Shown here: piece after piece, positions 1 through 6,128 of the stretch | Numbering within the stretch: the first letter of the stretch is position 1 | Layout of the letters: each line of letters opens with the position of its first letter | Source: Alphaproteobacteria bacterium | GTDB lineage: Bacteria; Pseudomonadota; Alphaproteobacteria; Rickettsiales; JAIXRX01 | Direction: 5' to 3' | Assembly (NCBI GenBank): GCA_027485005.1 | Contig: JAIXRX010000147.1 | Location: forward strand, 1 to 6,562 | DNA: 6,562 nucleotides | Translations under genes and position numbers: made by a program | Notes under the pieces: generated by a model | The model's input: the letters and a program-made list of their open reading frames with translations, nothing else | Database searches by the model: none | What the model was told of the DNA's origin: nothing

Positions 1-246
1 ATTCAAGTGAGATTGAACGGAGGATTGCCGAATTACCAAGATGTGGCAATGGCCTACCGCATGCTGAATACCGAGATTTTAGAGGGCAAAGAAAACCCGA
101 TGAAACCTGAGCAGATTCGGGATGTAATGATGCAATCGCCTGAATGTTTGCACACCACGCAGTCATGCGAAAAACTCACAGGCATGATGCAACAAATTGC
201 CCAAGGGGCAGGGAAATCAGCGGGTGCGGGTGGTCGCCGCGTCTAA
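1..246 (+). CDS. C-terminal fragment of an unrecognised protein
   Basis: An open frame runs from the first base of the window to a TAA at 244-246, giving about 81 residues. A GTG at position 7 could in principle start it, but only six bases precede it, so no ribosome binding site can be assessed. A gene cut by the window edge is the simpler reading. The visible part is mostly soluble and probably helical, with many Met and Gln residues (for example NPMKPEQIRDVMMQS). It has two Cys residues about eight apart and ends in a flexible Gly/Ala/Arg tail (SAGAGGRRV). I see no signal peptide, membrane segment or catalytic motif, and I do not recognise the family. Its last 30 nt overlap the 3' end of the opposing hydrolase gene. 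That overlap is compatible with a real gene pair, since only the low-complexity tails share bases. Confidence 0.55.
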   Translation: MQVRLNGGLPNYQDVAMAYRMLNTEILEGKENPMKPEQIRDVMMQSPECLHTTQSCEKLTGMMQQIAQGAGKSAGAGGRRV

Positions 247-960
247 AAACGCTTTAAAAATATCGACGTCGGAATTTGTGATATAAAATTCGGGATGCCA
301 CTGCACGCCAAGGCAGAACGGATGTTCGGTATGTTCAATCCCTTCAATCACGCCGTCATCCGCACGGGCATTGATGATGCAATGAGGCGCTGCGGCTTTT
401 ACGGCTTGGTGGTGCGCGCTGTTGACGGCAATGCGGGTTTTGCCTGTGATTTTATGTAACAAAGTACCTTCCACAATCGTGACCTCATGCCCTGCTTGAT
501 CGCGCGGGTTGGGTTGCTCATGCGGGAGTGGATTTTCGATACTGTCGGGGATGTGCTGGATGAGTGTGCCGCCCAATACGACATTGAGTAATTGCTGCCC
601 GCCACAAATACCAAGAATCGGTTTATTCTGTTCAACCGCCGCGCGCATAATCGCAAATTCAAACTCGGTGCGGCGTGCCTTTGTCGTCACAGTGTCGCTC
701 GTTTTCGCTTCGCCATAATATTCAGGCGGCACGTCAAAATTTCCGCCAGTGGTGATTAACCCGTCCAGCAATTCCAAATAAGCCAGCGCTTTTTCTGGCT
801 CGTGAGGCAGGGGAACAGGCAGTGCGCCTAGCTTTGCGATGGAAGAGCAATAATTTTCACGCAAGGCATACCATGGAAATTTGGAGTAGCCGCCGGCTTC
901 TTCGGCATCAAGGGTGATACCAATCACGGGCATTTTCTGCTTGGAAGCGGGCAGGGGCAT
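217..960 (-). CDS. PuuD-like class I glutamine amidotransferase / gamma-glutamyl-GABA hydrolase (peptidase C26)
   Basis: This 247-residue cytosolic enzyme belongs to the peptidase C26 family, whose members hydrolyse gamma-glutamyl amide bonds. The best known is PuuD, which releases GABA from gamma-glutamyl-GABA in putrescine breakdown. The usual landmarks are present in order: an N-terminal PVIGIT strand (11-16), the GG turn after DGLITTGGNFD (residues 66-76) that usually forms the oxyanion site, and the nucleophile elbow GICGGQQ with Cys119. NSAHHQAV follows at 180-187, and VQWHPE carries His222 and Glu224 as the rest of the triad. The length is normal for the family. The start is uncertain: Met10 (ATG ending at 933) would put PVIGIT right at the N-terminus, as in many relatives, and neither start has a clear Shine-Dalgarno. 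No other polyamine genes are visible here, so the true substrate is open; other gamma-glutamyl amides are possible. It is divergent from motA and overlaps the upstream fragment tail to tail. Confidence 0.9.
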   Translation of the reverse strand: MPLPASKQKMPVIGITLDAEEAGGYSKFPWYALRENYCSSIAKLGALPVPLPHEPEKALAYLELLDGLITTGGNFDVPPEYYGEAKTSDTVTTKARRTEFEFAIMRAAVEQNKPILGICGGQQLLNVVLGGTLIQHIPDSIENPLPHEQPNPRDQAGHEVTIVEGTLLHKITGKTRIAVNSAHHQAVKAAAPHCIINARADDGVIEGIEHTEHPFCLGVQWHPEFYITNSDVDIFKAFLDAATTRTR

Positions 961-997
961 AGGTTACACTCACACATAGAAATGATATGGCGACAGC

Positions 998-1026
998 ATA
1001 ACAAAAACAAAGATGCTTGCCATCAA
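998..1026 (-). promoter_or_regulatory. Possible sigma-70-like promoter for the C26 hydrolase
   Basis: On the - strand, TTGATG (1026-1021) and TGTTAT (1003-998) are separated by 17 nt, each matching the sigma-70 consensus at four of six positions. Transcription would start near 990, leaving a leader of about 30 nt before the ATG at 960. The -35 box sits next to the motA ribosome binding site on the other strand, so the two divergent units would share this short spacer. This is only a pattern match; I found no equally good promoter for motA within 961-1039. Confidence 0.27.
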
Positions 1027-1039
1027 AAAGGGAGTGCCT

Positions 1040-1843
1040 ATGTCCGTTGCGTCGTTGCTCGGTGTGTTGATTGGCTTTGGCCTGTTTTTCCTTTCGGTGG
1101 TGATGAGCACCAACCAATATGGTTTGTTTTTAGATATTCCTTCGATCCTTATGGTGGTGGGCGGCACGGTGGCGGTGGGCTTTATGAGCTATCAGCACAA
1201 GGACGTGATTGTGGCTTTTAAAGCGATTGGCTGGATGCTGAAAAAGCCGCGCTCCACGCGCGAGGGGTTGAATACGGAAATTTTTCGTCTGATTAAATGG
1301 GCGTATCTGGTGCAGGCGAAAGGCATGCCTGCGCTGGAAGACGAGGTAAAAAAGATTCATCTGAATGATCCACTGCTGCAATATTGCGTGGAGCTGGTGA
1401 CGAGTAATTATCCGCCTGCTGATTTGCGCAAAATGCTGGAAACCGCCGTGCTCAGCGAGTTTGAACGTGCCACCACCCCCGTCGAAGTGCTCAAGCAAAT
1501 GGCGAGCGCTGGCCCTGCCTTTGGGATGATTGGAACACTGGTGGGGATGGTGGTGATGCTGCAAGGCGCGGGCGATGACATGGCCGCGATGGGTAAAGGC
1601 CTTGCCATTGCACTTTTGACCACACTGTATGGGGTGTTGATAGCGCGTTTGGTGTATCTGCCTGCCGCGCTTAAGCTGCAACAAAAGGAAGAGATTCATC
1701 TGTTTCGCAATGAATTGATTGTAGAAGGATTGGTGATGCTCGCGGAAAAGCAAAGCCCGCGCTATATGGAAGACCGTCTGAATAGCTTCCTTGAAACGTC
1801 GAATCATTTCAGCATTGATGCGCAGTTACGAGGCAAAAAATAA
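1040..1843 (+). CDS. motA: Flagellar motor stator protein MotA (PomA-like)
   Basis: This 267-residue inner-membrane protein of the MotA/PomA family is the subunit that surrounds MotB and pushes on the rotor as ions flow through the stator. I chose the ATG at 1040 because GGAG (1031-1034) lies five bases upstream and MSVASLLG starts the first membrane helix directly. The longer ATG at 1013 adds nine residues without a better ribosome site. Four hydrophobic segments lie at about 2-22, 32-51, 157-175 and 187-207, with a large cytoplasmic loop between the second and third. The signature AGPAFGMIGTLVG contains the conserved Pro159, and LLTTLYG starts the last helix. Thr166, Thr194 and Thr195 match PomA Thr158, Thr185 and Thr186, linked to sodium-driven stators. 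In the cytoplasmic loop the conserved Glu is kept (Glu100), but the Arg eight residues earlier is Gln92. The stop overlaps the motB start by one base. Confidence 0.93.
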   Translation: MSVASLLGVLIGFGLFFLSVVMSTNQYGLFLDIPSILMVVGGTVAVGFMSYQHKDVIVAFKAIGWMLKKPRSTREGLNTEIFRLIKWAYLVQAKGMPALEDEVKKIHLNDPLLQYCVELVTSNYPPADLRKMLETAVLSEFERATTPVEVLKQMASAGPAFGMIGTLVGMVVMLQGAGDDMAAMGKGLAIALLTTLYGVLIARLVYLPAALKLQQKEEIHLFRNELIVEGLVMLAEKQSPRYMEDRLNSFLETSNHFSIDAQLRGKK

Positions 1844-2511
1844 TGTCGCTCAGGCTGCGTCGGAAAAAACGTGTGGAGAATGAAGACCTTGATGCATGGA
1901 TAGTGACCTATGCCGATTTGATTACGCAGCTGATGTGCTTTTTTGTGATGATTCTGATGGTGTCGGAACCAAAGCTAGACAAGCTGGATGATCTCAAAGC
2001 TGCACTCGCCTCTGGGTTTGTTCCAAAAACCATTGATACGCCGTTTAAGGCAGTGTTTCAGCAGGTTTCGAGTAGTATCAATAAAAACCAAGTGGCTGTG
2101 GATGTAGCGGTGGATTATTCGAGCCGTGGCGTGGTGCTGGATTTTAATACCGAGCTTTTATTTCCCGGCCAATCAAATACGCTGGATGCCAAAGCGCAAA
2201 CCGTGCTGAATGATTTGATTGCGGCGATTAAAAAAGAAAAACTACCGAAAAATTATGTGGTGTGGGTGGAAGGGCATACGGATGATGCCAGTGCCCCACA
2301 AGGCAGTTTGAGTCATTGGGAAGTCTCGAGTTTGCGTGCAGCAGTGGTGGCACGCTATTTTGCTGAACACGGGATTGAACCAAAAAAAATTCGCGCAACG
2401 GGCTTGGCAGGGTTTCAACCCAAAGTAAAAAATCGCGATGAGCATAACAACGTGATTCAAGCGAACCAGAAACTCAACCGCCGTGTAGTCGTGCGTGTAG
2501 AGAAGTTATAG
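1843..2511 (+). CDS. motB: Flagellar motor stator protein MotB (PomB-like, OmpA-type peptidoglycan-binding domain)
   Basis: This 222-residue protein anchors the stator to peptidoglycan. A basic cytoplasmic N-terminus (RLRRKKR) is followed by a single membrane helix at about 19-41 containing WIVTYADLITQLMCFFV. Asp25 is the expected ion-carrying residue (MotB Asp32, PomB Asp24 equivalent). The OmpA-like domain starts near residue 90 and shows VEGHTDD (142-148), a Ser-Leu-Arg helix start (163-165) and LNRRVVVRV near the end. Canonical MotB/PomB proteins run to about 300 residues. Here the segment between the helix and the OmpA-like core is only about 50 residues, so this is a compact version with a short periplasmic linker. 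The ATG overlaps the motA stop (TAATG), implying translational coupling, and GAGG at 1830-1833 is a likely ribosome site. The MCFFV stretch and the Thr-Tyr-Ala-Asp context are closer to PomB than to E. coli MotB. A non-flagellar OmpA/TolR-type role is less likely given the motA partner. Confidence 0.9.
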   Translation: MSLRLRRKKRVENEDLDAWIVTYADLITQLMCFFVMILMVSEPKLDKLDDLKAALASGFVPKTIDTPFKAVFQQVSSSINKNQVAVDVAVDYSSRGVVLDFNTELLFPGQSNTLDAKAQTVLNDLIAAIKKEKLPKNYVVWVEGHTDDASAPQGSLSHWEVSSLRAAVVARYFAEHGIEPKKIRATGLAGFQPKVKNRDEHNNVIQANQKLNRRVVVRVEKL

Positions 2512-2618
2512 CTGTTACATTTTTTCCGTTCGCGCCTGCTTACGCTCACATGAATCTTGCTCAAGGCTGACTTGGACTCCTGTCCTCGTTCGCATGGCTA
2601 TTTCATCGACTGCCTTAT
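2512..2618. other. Intergenic segment, possible extragenic repeat element
   Basis: This stretch of about 107 nt lies between the motB stop and the shared terminator and holds no convincing gene. On the - strand an ATG at 2595-2593 opens 26 codons to a TAA at 2517-2515, encoding a charged peptide ending in CERKQARTEKM. The same frame stays open upstream through the terminator, so the ATG is not a clear start, and I see no ribosome site. CGTTCGC occurs twice (2527-2533 and 2587-2593). CGCTCACA (2543-2550) is complementary to TGTGAGCG (2629-2636) inside the terminator. A small GGAC/GTCC hairpin lies at 2574-2585. The composition resembles an interspersed genomic repeat, but one copy cannot prove that. 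Confidence 0.25.
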
Positions 2619-2654
2619 AAAAAAACCCTGTGAGCGAATGCCCACAGGGTTTTT
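2619..2654. terminator. Bidirectional intrinsic terminator between motAB and groESL
   Basis: AAAAACCCTGTG (2621-2632) and CACAGGGTTTTT (2643-2654) form a perfect 12-bp stem around a 10-nt loop. Read on the - strand, the stem is followed by seven T, an ideal intrinsic terminator about 30 nt after the groEL stop. Read on the + strand, it ends in five T and can also stop motAB transcripts, about 110 nt after the motB stop. Confidence 0.9.
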
Positions 2655-2684
2655 CTTGATGCTGTGTGAGTAGCGGGAAGGGGG

Positions 2685-4349
2685 TTAGAAGCCGCCCATA
2701 CCACCCATGCCCATACCGCCCATGCCACCCATGCCGCCCATATCGCCGCCTGATGAATTTTTGTTATCATCTGGAGCGTCGGTTACGAGGGCTTCGGTGG
2801 TGATCATGAGACCGGCAACAGAAGCAGCGTTTTGCAGAGCAGAACGCACCACTTTTGCAGGGTCGATGATACCTTCGGCAATCATGTCGAAATAGTCACC
2901 GCGTTGAGCGTCGAAACCAATTTTGGTGTCTTTGGACTCAAGCAATTTACCAGCAACAACCGCACCGTCGATGCCCGCGTTTTCCACGATTTGACGGATA
3001 GGCGCTTGCAAGGCGCGGCGGATGATGTTGATACCAGCGCGCTGGTCGTCATTCGCTACATCCAAATTGTCAAGCGCGCGGGACGCGTAAAGCAAGGTAG
3101 AACCGCCGCCTGGGACGATACCTTCTTCAACGGCTGCGCGGGTGGCTGCCAAAGCATCATCTACGCGGTCTTTGCGTTCTTTCACTTCCACTTCAGACGC
3201 GCCGCCCACTTTCAAAACAGCGACACCGCCTGAAAGTTTAGCCAAACGTTCTTGCAGTTTTTCACGGTCATAGTCTGACGTGGTTTCTGCGGCTTGGCTG
3301 CGGATTTGTGCACAACGTGCTTCGATTTGTGCTTTGTCGCCAGCGCCATCGATCACAGTGGTGTCATCTTTGGTGATGGTGATTTTCTTCGCGGTGCCGA
3401 GCATGTCAGGGGTCACGGTCTCGAGCTTAATACCCAAATCGTCGCTGATGACTTGTGCGCCGGTGAGGATCGCGATGTCTTCGAGCATCGCTTTACGACG
3501 ATCGCCGAAGCCAGGCGCTTTAACCGCAGCCACTTTCAAGCCGCCACGCAATTTGTTCACTACCAAAGTTGCCAGCGCTTCACCTTCAACATCTTCTGCA
3601 ATAATCAGCAAAGGACGTTGGGTTTGCACAACCGCTTCGAGCAAAGGCAACATTGGTTGCAAGCCAGACAATTTTTTGTCCATGATGAGGATGAATGGGT
3701 GATCCAATTCAACGGTCATTTTGTCGGCATTGGTGATGAAGTAAGGTGACAAATAGCCACGGTCAAACATCATGCCTTCCACCACGTCTAGTTCAAATTC
3801 CAGACCTTTGGCTTCTTCAACAGTAATCACGCCTTCTTTGCCAACTTTTGCCATCGCTTCAGCGATTTTTTCGCCAACTTCTTTGTCGCCATTCGCAGAA
3901 ATAGTGGCTACTTGAGCCCATTCGGCTTGGGTGGTCACTGGTTTAGATGCTGCTTTTACGGCAGCCACCACAGCATCAACAGCGACGTCGATACCACGTT
4001 TGAGATCCATTGGGTTAAGGCCTGCAGCCACTGCTTTTGCGCCTTCACGCACAATTGCTTGTGCCAAAACGGTTGCGGTGGTCGTGCCATCGCCCGAACC
4101 GTCAGCCGTGCGGCTGGCCACTTCGCGGATCATTTGTGCGCCCATATTTTGGAATTTGTTTGGCAGGCTGATTTCTTTTGCTACCGACACGCCGTCTTTG
4201 GTGATGCGTGGTGCGCCGAATGATTTATCAAGCACAACGTTGCGGCCTTTAGGGCCCAAGGTTACTTTTACCGCGTTGGCAAGAATGTCCACGCCGCGCA
4301 ACATTTCGTCACGAGCATTTACGCCAAATTTAATTTCTTTTGCAGCCAT
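2685..4349 (-). CDS. groEL: Chaperonin GroEL (60 kDa, Hsp60)
   Basis: GroEL is the large chaperonin subunit; two seven-membered rings in the cytosol fold non-native proteins with ATP and the GroES lid. This 554-residue protein is full length. The ATP-site residues known from E. coli are kept at the same numbers: Asp52 in ITKDGVSV, Asp87 in GDGTTTATV and Asp398 in RVDDAL. The apical substrate-binding residues Tyr199, Tyr203, Phe204, Leu234, Leu237, Leu259, Val263 and Val264 are also present. The chaperonin signature AAVEEGIVPGGG spans 405-416, and the tail is the usual Gly-Gly-Met repeat ending in Phe (about 535-554). The loop just before Asp87 reads TADGSG rather than the more common T-N-D-x-A-G. 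AAAGGAG lies about six bases before the ATG, and groES is 35 nt upstream, so the two form one operon. A strong terminator follows the stop. Confidence 0.99.
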   Translation of the reverse strand: MAAKEIKFGVNARDEMLRGVDILANAVKVTLGPKGRNVVLDKSFGAPRITKDGVSVAKEISLPNKFQNMGAQMIREVASRTADGSGDGTTTATVLAQAIVREGAKAVAAGLNPMDLKRGIDVAVDAVVAAVKAASKPVTTQAEWAQVATISANGDKEVGEKIAEAMAKVGKEGVITVEEAKGLEFELDVVEGMMFDRGYLSPYFITNADKMTVELDHPFILIMDKKLSGLQPMLPLLEAVVQTQRPLLIIAEDVEGEALATLVVNKLRGGLKVAAVKAPGFGDRRKAMLEDIAILTGAQVISDDLGIKLETVTPDMLGTAKKITITKDDTTVIDGAGDKAQIEARCAQIRSQAAETTSDYDREKLQERLAKLSGGVAVLKVGGASEVEVKERKDRVDDALAATRAAVEEGIVPGGGSTLLYASRALDNLDVANDDQRAGINIIRRALQAPIRQIVENAGIDGAVVAGKLLESKDTKIGFDAQRGDYFDMIAEGIIDPAKVVRSALQNAASVAGLMITTEALVTDAPDDNKNSSGGDMGGMGGMGGMGMGGMGGF

Positions 4350-4384
4350 GATAGACTCCTTTAGTTAATGCGTTTGAATAGTAA

Positions 4385-4699
4385 TTAAGCAGCTTGAGAG
4401 GTGCGTGCAGAACCTTCGATGATACCAAGAATGTCAGATTCTTTCATGATCATCAGCTCTTCGCCATTCACCTTCACTTCGGTGCCAGCCCATTTGGTGA
4501 ACAAAACGATATCGCCTTCTTTCACGTCCAGCGGGGTCACTTTGCCGTCTTCCGAGCGGATGCCAGTGCCAACGGCAAGAATTTCACCTTGCATTGGTTT
4601 TTCTTTTGCGGTGTCTGGAATGATGATTCCACCAGCGGTTTTTTCTTCGTGTGGCAAGCGACGCACTAATACGCGGTCGTGCAATGGTTTTACTTTCAT
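4385..4699 (-). CDS. groES: Co-chaperonin GroES (10 kDa, Hsp10)
   Basis: GroES forms the heptameric lid that closes the GroEL cage. The N-terminal MKVKPLHDRVLVRR is the classical strand of the fold. The mobile loop covers about 17-34, and its hydrophobic Ile25-Ile26-Ile27 in TAGGIIIPD contacts the GroEL apical domain. The dome-forming and C-terminal strands (for example GDIVLFTKWAGTEVKVNGEEL) follow in order. At 104 residues it is slightly longer than the usual 95-97, owing to a polar tail (EGSARTSQAA) after the ILGII strand. TAGGAG sits seven bases before the ATG. It is first in the groES-groEL operon and is preceded by a leader of about 90 nt from the predicted heat-shock promoter. Confidence 0.98.
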   Translation of the reverse strand: MKVKPLHDRVLVRRLPHEEKTAGGIIIPDTAKEKPMQGEILAVGTGIRSEDGKVTPLDVKEGDIVLFTKWAGTEVKVNGEELMIMKESDILGIIEGSARTSQAA

Positions 4700-4796
4700 G
4701 TGATAGCTCCTACGGTGTTAAAAAATGTTTTTTGTCGCCAATGGTTTTTGCGGCGTTGAAGCGGCAGAAAACCTAGAAAATCTTTGGCTGTGTGGG

Positions 4797-4828
4797 GCTA
4801 TATAGGTAGGGGGCAGGGGGGTGTCAAG
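4797..4828 (-). promoter_or_regulatory. Heat-shock (sigma-32 type) promoter of groES-groEL
   Basis: On the - strand, CTTG (4828-4825) is followed after 18 nt by CCTATATAGC (4806-4797). The alphaproteobacterial heat-shock consensus described for Agrobacterium and relatives is CTTG-N17/18-CYTATNTNNG; only the last base differs here. The same bases also give a sigma-70 reading, a perfect TTGACA (4827-4822) with a 17-nt spacer to TATATA (4804-4799), so basal transcription may start here too. The start would lie near 4790, about 90 nt before groES. I searched the whole 4700-4895 gap by eye for the CIRCE operator (TTAGCACTC-N9-GAGTGCTAA) and did not find it, so HrcA control from this site is not supported. 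Confidence 0.75.
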
Positions 4829-4863
4829 GTGTGCCCGATAGATTTTGTGGGTTTATTTTGAGG

Positions 4864-4898
4864 TAAAATATAAGCCGCTGTTTTTATGTGATATTTTA
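4864..4898. repeat. AT-rich inverted repeat at the end of the 410-residue gene
   Basis: TAAAATAT (4864-4871) and ATATTTTA (4891-4898) are perfect inverted repeats of 8 nt around a 19-nt loop. The right arm contains the stop codon of the - strand gene. The stem has no G-C pair and no clear T-run after it, so it would be at best a weak terminator. No better terminator for that gene is visible before the groESL promoter, so read-through into groES is possible. Confidence 0.3.
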
Positions 4899-6128
4899 AC
4901 GCTTGCGCCCTTGTGCTTCAAACTGCGTTTTTAAATCGTGCAGCTTGGCATTGCCAATCGCCCATTTGGTGAGGTTGTGTTCGCGGCGCATGATGGCACT
5001 GTCCACTTGTGCATTTTCCACAGCATTAGGGTATAGCTTTTCAAGCTGGCTCCATAACCGTTCTTTCATGGACATGCTTAATGTATCGATAGCTTTTACC
5101 TCATTCAAAAGCGTGTCTTTTTCAGTGAGATTAATGGTTGAGTTTTTTCCTATCCGCATGCTGTGAGATAGTTTGGACGGCTCTATTTGTTTAGCAAATT
5201 TCACGATATCATCTGGGTTTTCTTTCACATATTCCACCAGAATTCGTGCAAACTCATGTGCGTTTAGTACACAGTTATTGTCTTGTTGAAAGGAAATGCT
5301 GATATCTATAATAGGCACGTTTGGTAGGCCAGACTTCTGAAGAGATTCAGCAAGAAAACCTCGGTATGGGTCTTCATCGAGTACCCAACTATTTGCATGA
5401 ATCGCTGCGATAGGTGCGTTTGTTTCGTTATTAATAATCAGGCCATAGCACAAAGCGTGAGAGTCAAAATTTTCTATGGTTGACTGATGCTTTGGTGGGA
5501 GCAGTGCAACATTTACATAATAGGGAAAAAACAGACAGCTATATCCATGGTTCGGGCGTTTTTGAGGGAGAAAATTCTTTGGCATCTCTAGGGGTATCAA
5601 TGTTTTGCCATCAGTAATTTTTCCGTTATTTTTTAGAATATTAAAAATCATTGCGGGCAAATGAGCGAGATGTGTTTTAGGAGAATCAATGACAATGGCT
5701 GGTGTGTCGAGATACATGGCGCTAACGGATGGTTGTTGATGGCGACCAAGAGTAGGCGAGTAATTGCTATAGCGCGCCATTTCTTTGCTAAGCGTATCCC
5801 CCATGGGAACAAAGCTGCCAGCATCATAGATATGATCAGTTTTACCAAAGCGATACGGAATGCGATGACGTTCAGGAACTAGCATCTCAGAAGTTTTATA
5901 AATTTGGTTCTCTAGTTTCGAGATATTATCTTTTCCATCTGCATCAATCGCATTTTCAGGTGGGCGCGTGAGGTAATTAAAAACGTCTGGCTGCAGGAGC
6001 AAAGCTTTGAGTTTTTTGGGTGTTAGATTGTTGGGAGTTAATACTATGAGGGCATGAGCAACTGTATATGCTTTGCAAAAGGCAAGAACAGCTTTCTCGA
6101 AGGCGTGATAGTCCGGTTGTGTTGTCAT
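4896..6128 (-). CDS. Uncharacterised protein, possible CE-clan cysteine protease / YopJ-like acetyltransferase fold
   Basis: I do not recognise this 410-residue protein as a named family. It has no signal peptide or clear membrane helix and looks soluble. Residues 196-290 are suggestive. A hydrophobic run (SCLFFPYYVNVALLPP) is followed by SHALCYGLIINN, where His224 precedes a beta hairpin, and the hairpin ends in IAAIHANSW (His244, Asn246). The segment IIDISISFQQDNNCVLNA (residues 273-290) carries Gln281, Gln282 and Cys286, and a helix (EFARILVEYV) follows. This is the order seen in Ulp1/YopJ-type enzymes: His, acidic residue, Gln, then Cys at the start of a helix. The His-Cys distance of 62 falls among YopJ (109/172), PopP2 (260/321) and HopZ1a (150/216). 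The expected acid, about 19-20 residues after the His, is instead His244. The C-terminal 90 residues are charged and probably helical. AAAGGAAC lies before the ATG. Sampled interior lines are 30-43% GC against about 57% for a groEL line. The gene itself is secure; the enzyme assignment is tentative. Confidence 0.8.
   Translation of the reverse strand: MTTQPDYHAFEKAVLAFCKAYTVAHALIVLTPNNLTPKKLKALLLQPDVFNYLTRPPENAIDADGKDNISKLENQIYKTSEMLVPERHRIPYRFGKTDHIYDAGSFVPMGDTLSKEMARYSNYSPTLGRHQQPSVSAMYLDTPAIVIDSPKTHLAHLPAMIFNILKNNGKITDGKTLIPLEMPKNFLPQKRPNHGYSCLFFPYYVNVALLPPKHQSTIENFDSHALCYGLIINNETNAPIAAIHANSWVLDEDPYRGFLAESLQKSGLPNVPIIDISISFQQDNNCVLNAHEFARILVEYVKENPDDIVKFAKQIEPSKLSHSMRIGKNSTINLTEKDTLLNEVKAIDTLSMSMKERLWSQLEKLYPNAVENAQVDSAIMRREHNLTKWAIGNAKLHDLKTQFEAQGRKR

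Noticed and set aside
1130..1807. Long open frame of 225 codons on the - strand
   Set aside because: It is the antisense shadow of motA; the encoded protein is rich in His, Gln and Arg without any family motif, while the + strand frame has clear MotA signatures.
2515..2595. 26-codon - strand ORF as a small protein gene
   Set aside because: No ribosome binding site, the frame is open upstream of the ATG, and it lies just after a strong terminator for that strand, so expression is unlikely; kept only as part of the possible repeat.
3280..3749. Open frames of 140-151 codons on the + strand inside groEL
   Set aside because: They are antisense to highly conserved GroEL sequence and show no motif or ribosome binding site.
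4718..4734. A-run followed by T-run in the groES leader (AAAAAATGTTTTTT)
   Set aside because: The arms are complementary but leave only a two-base gap, too small for a hairpin loop, and there is no GC stem; not a terminator or attenuator.
4700..4895. CIRCE operator upstream of groES
   Set aside because: Read on both strands; no TTAGCACTC or GAGTGCTAA half-site, nor a close variant pair with a nine-base spacer.
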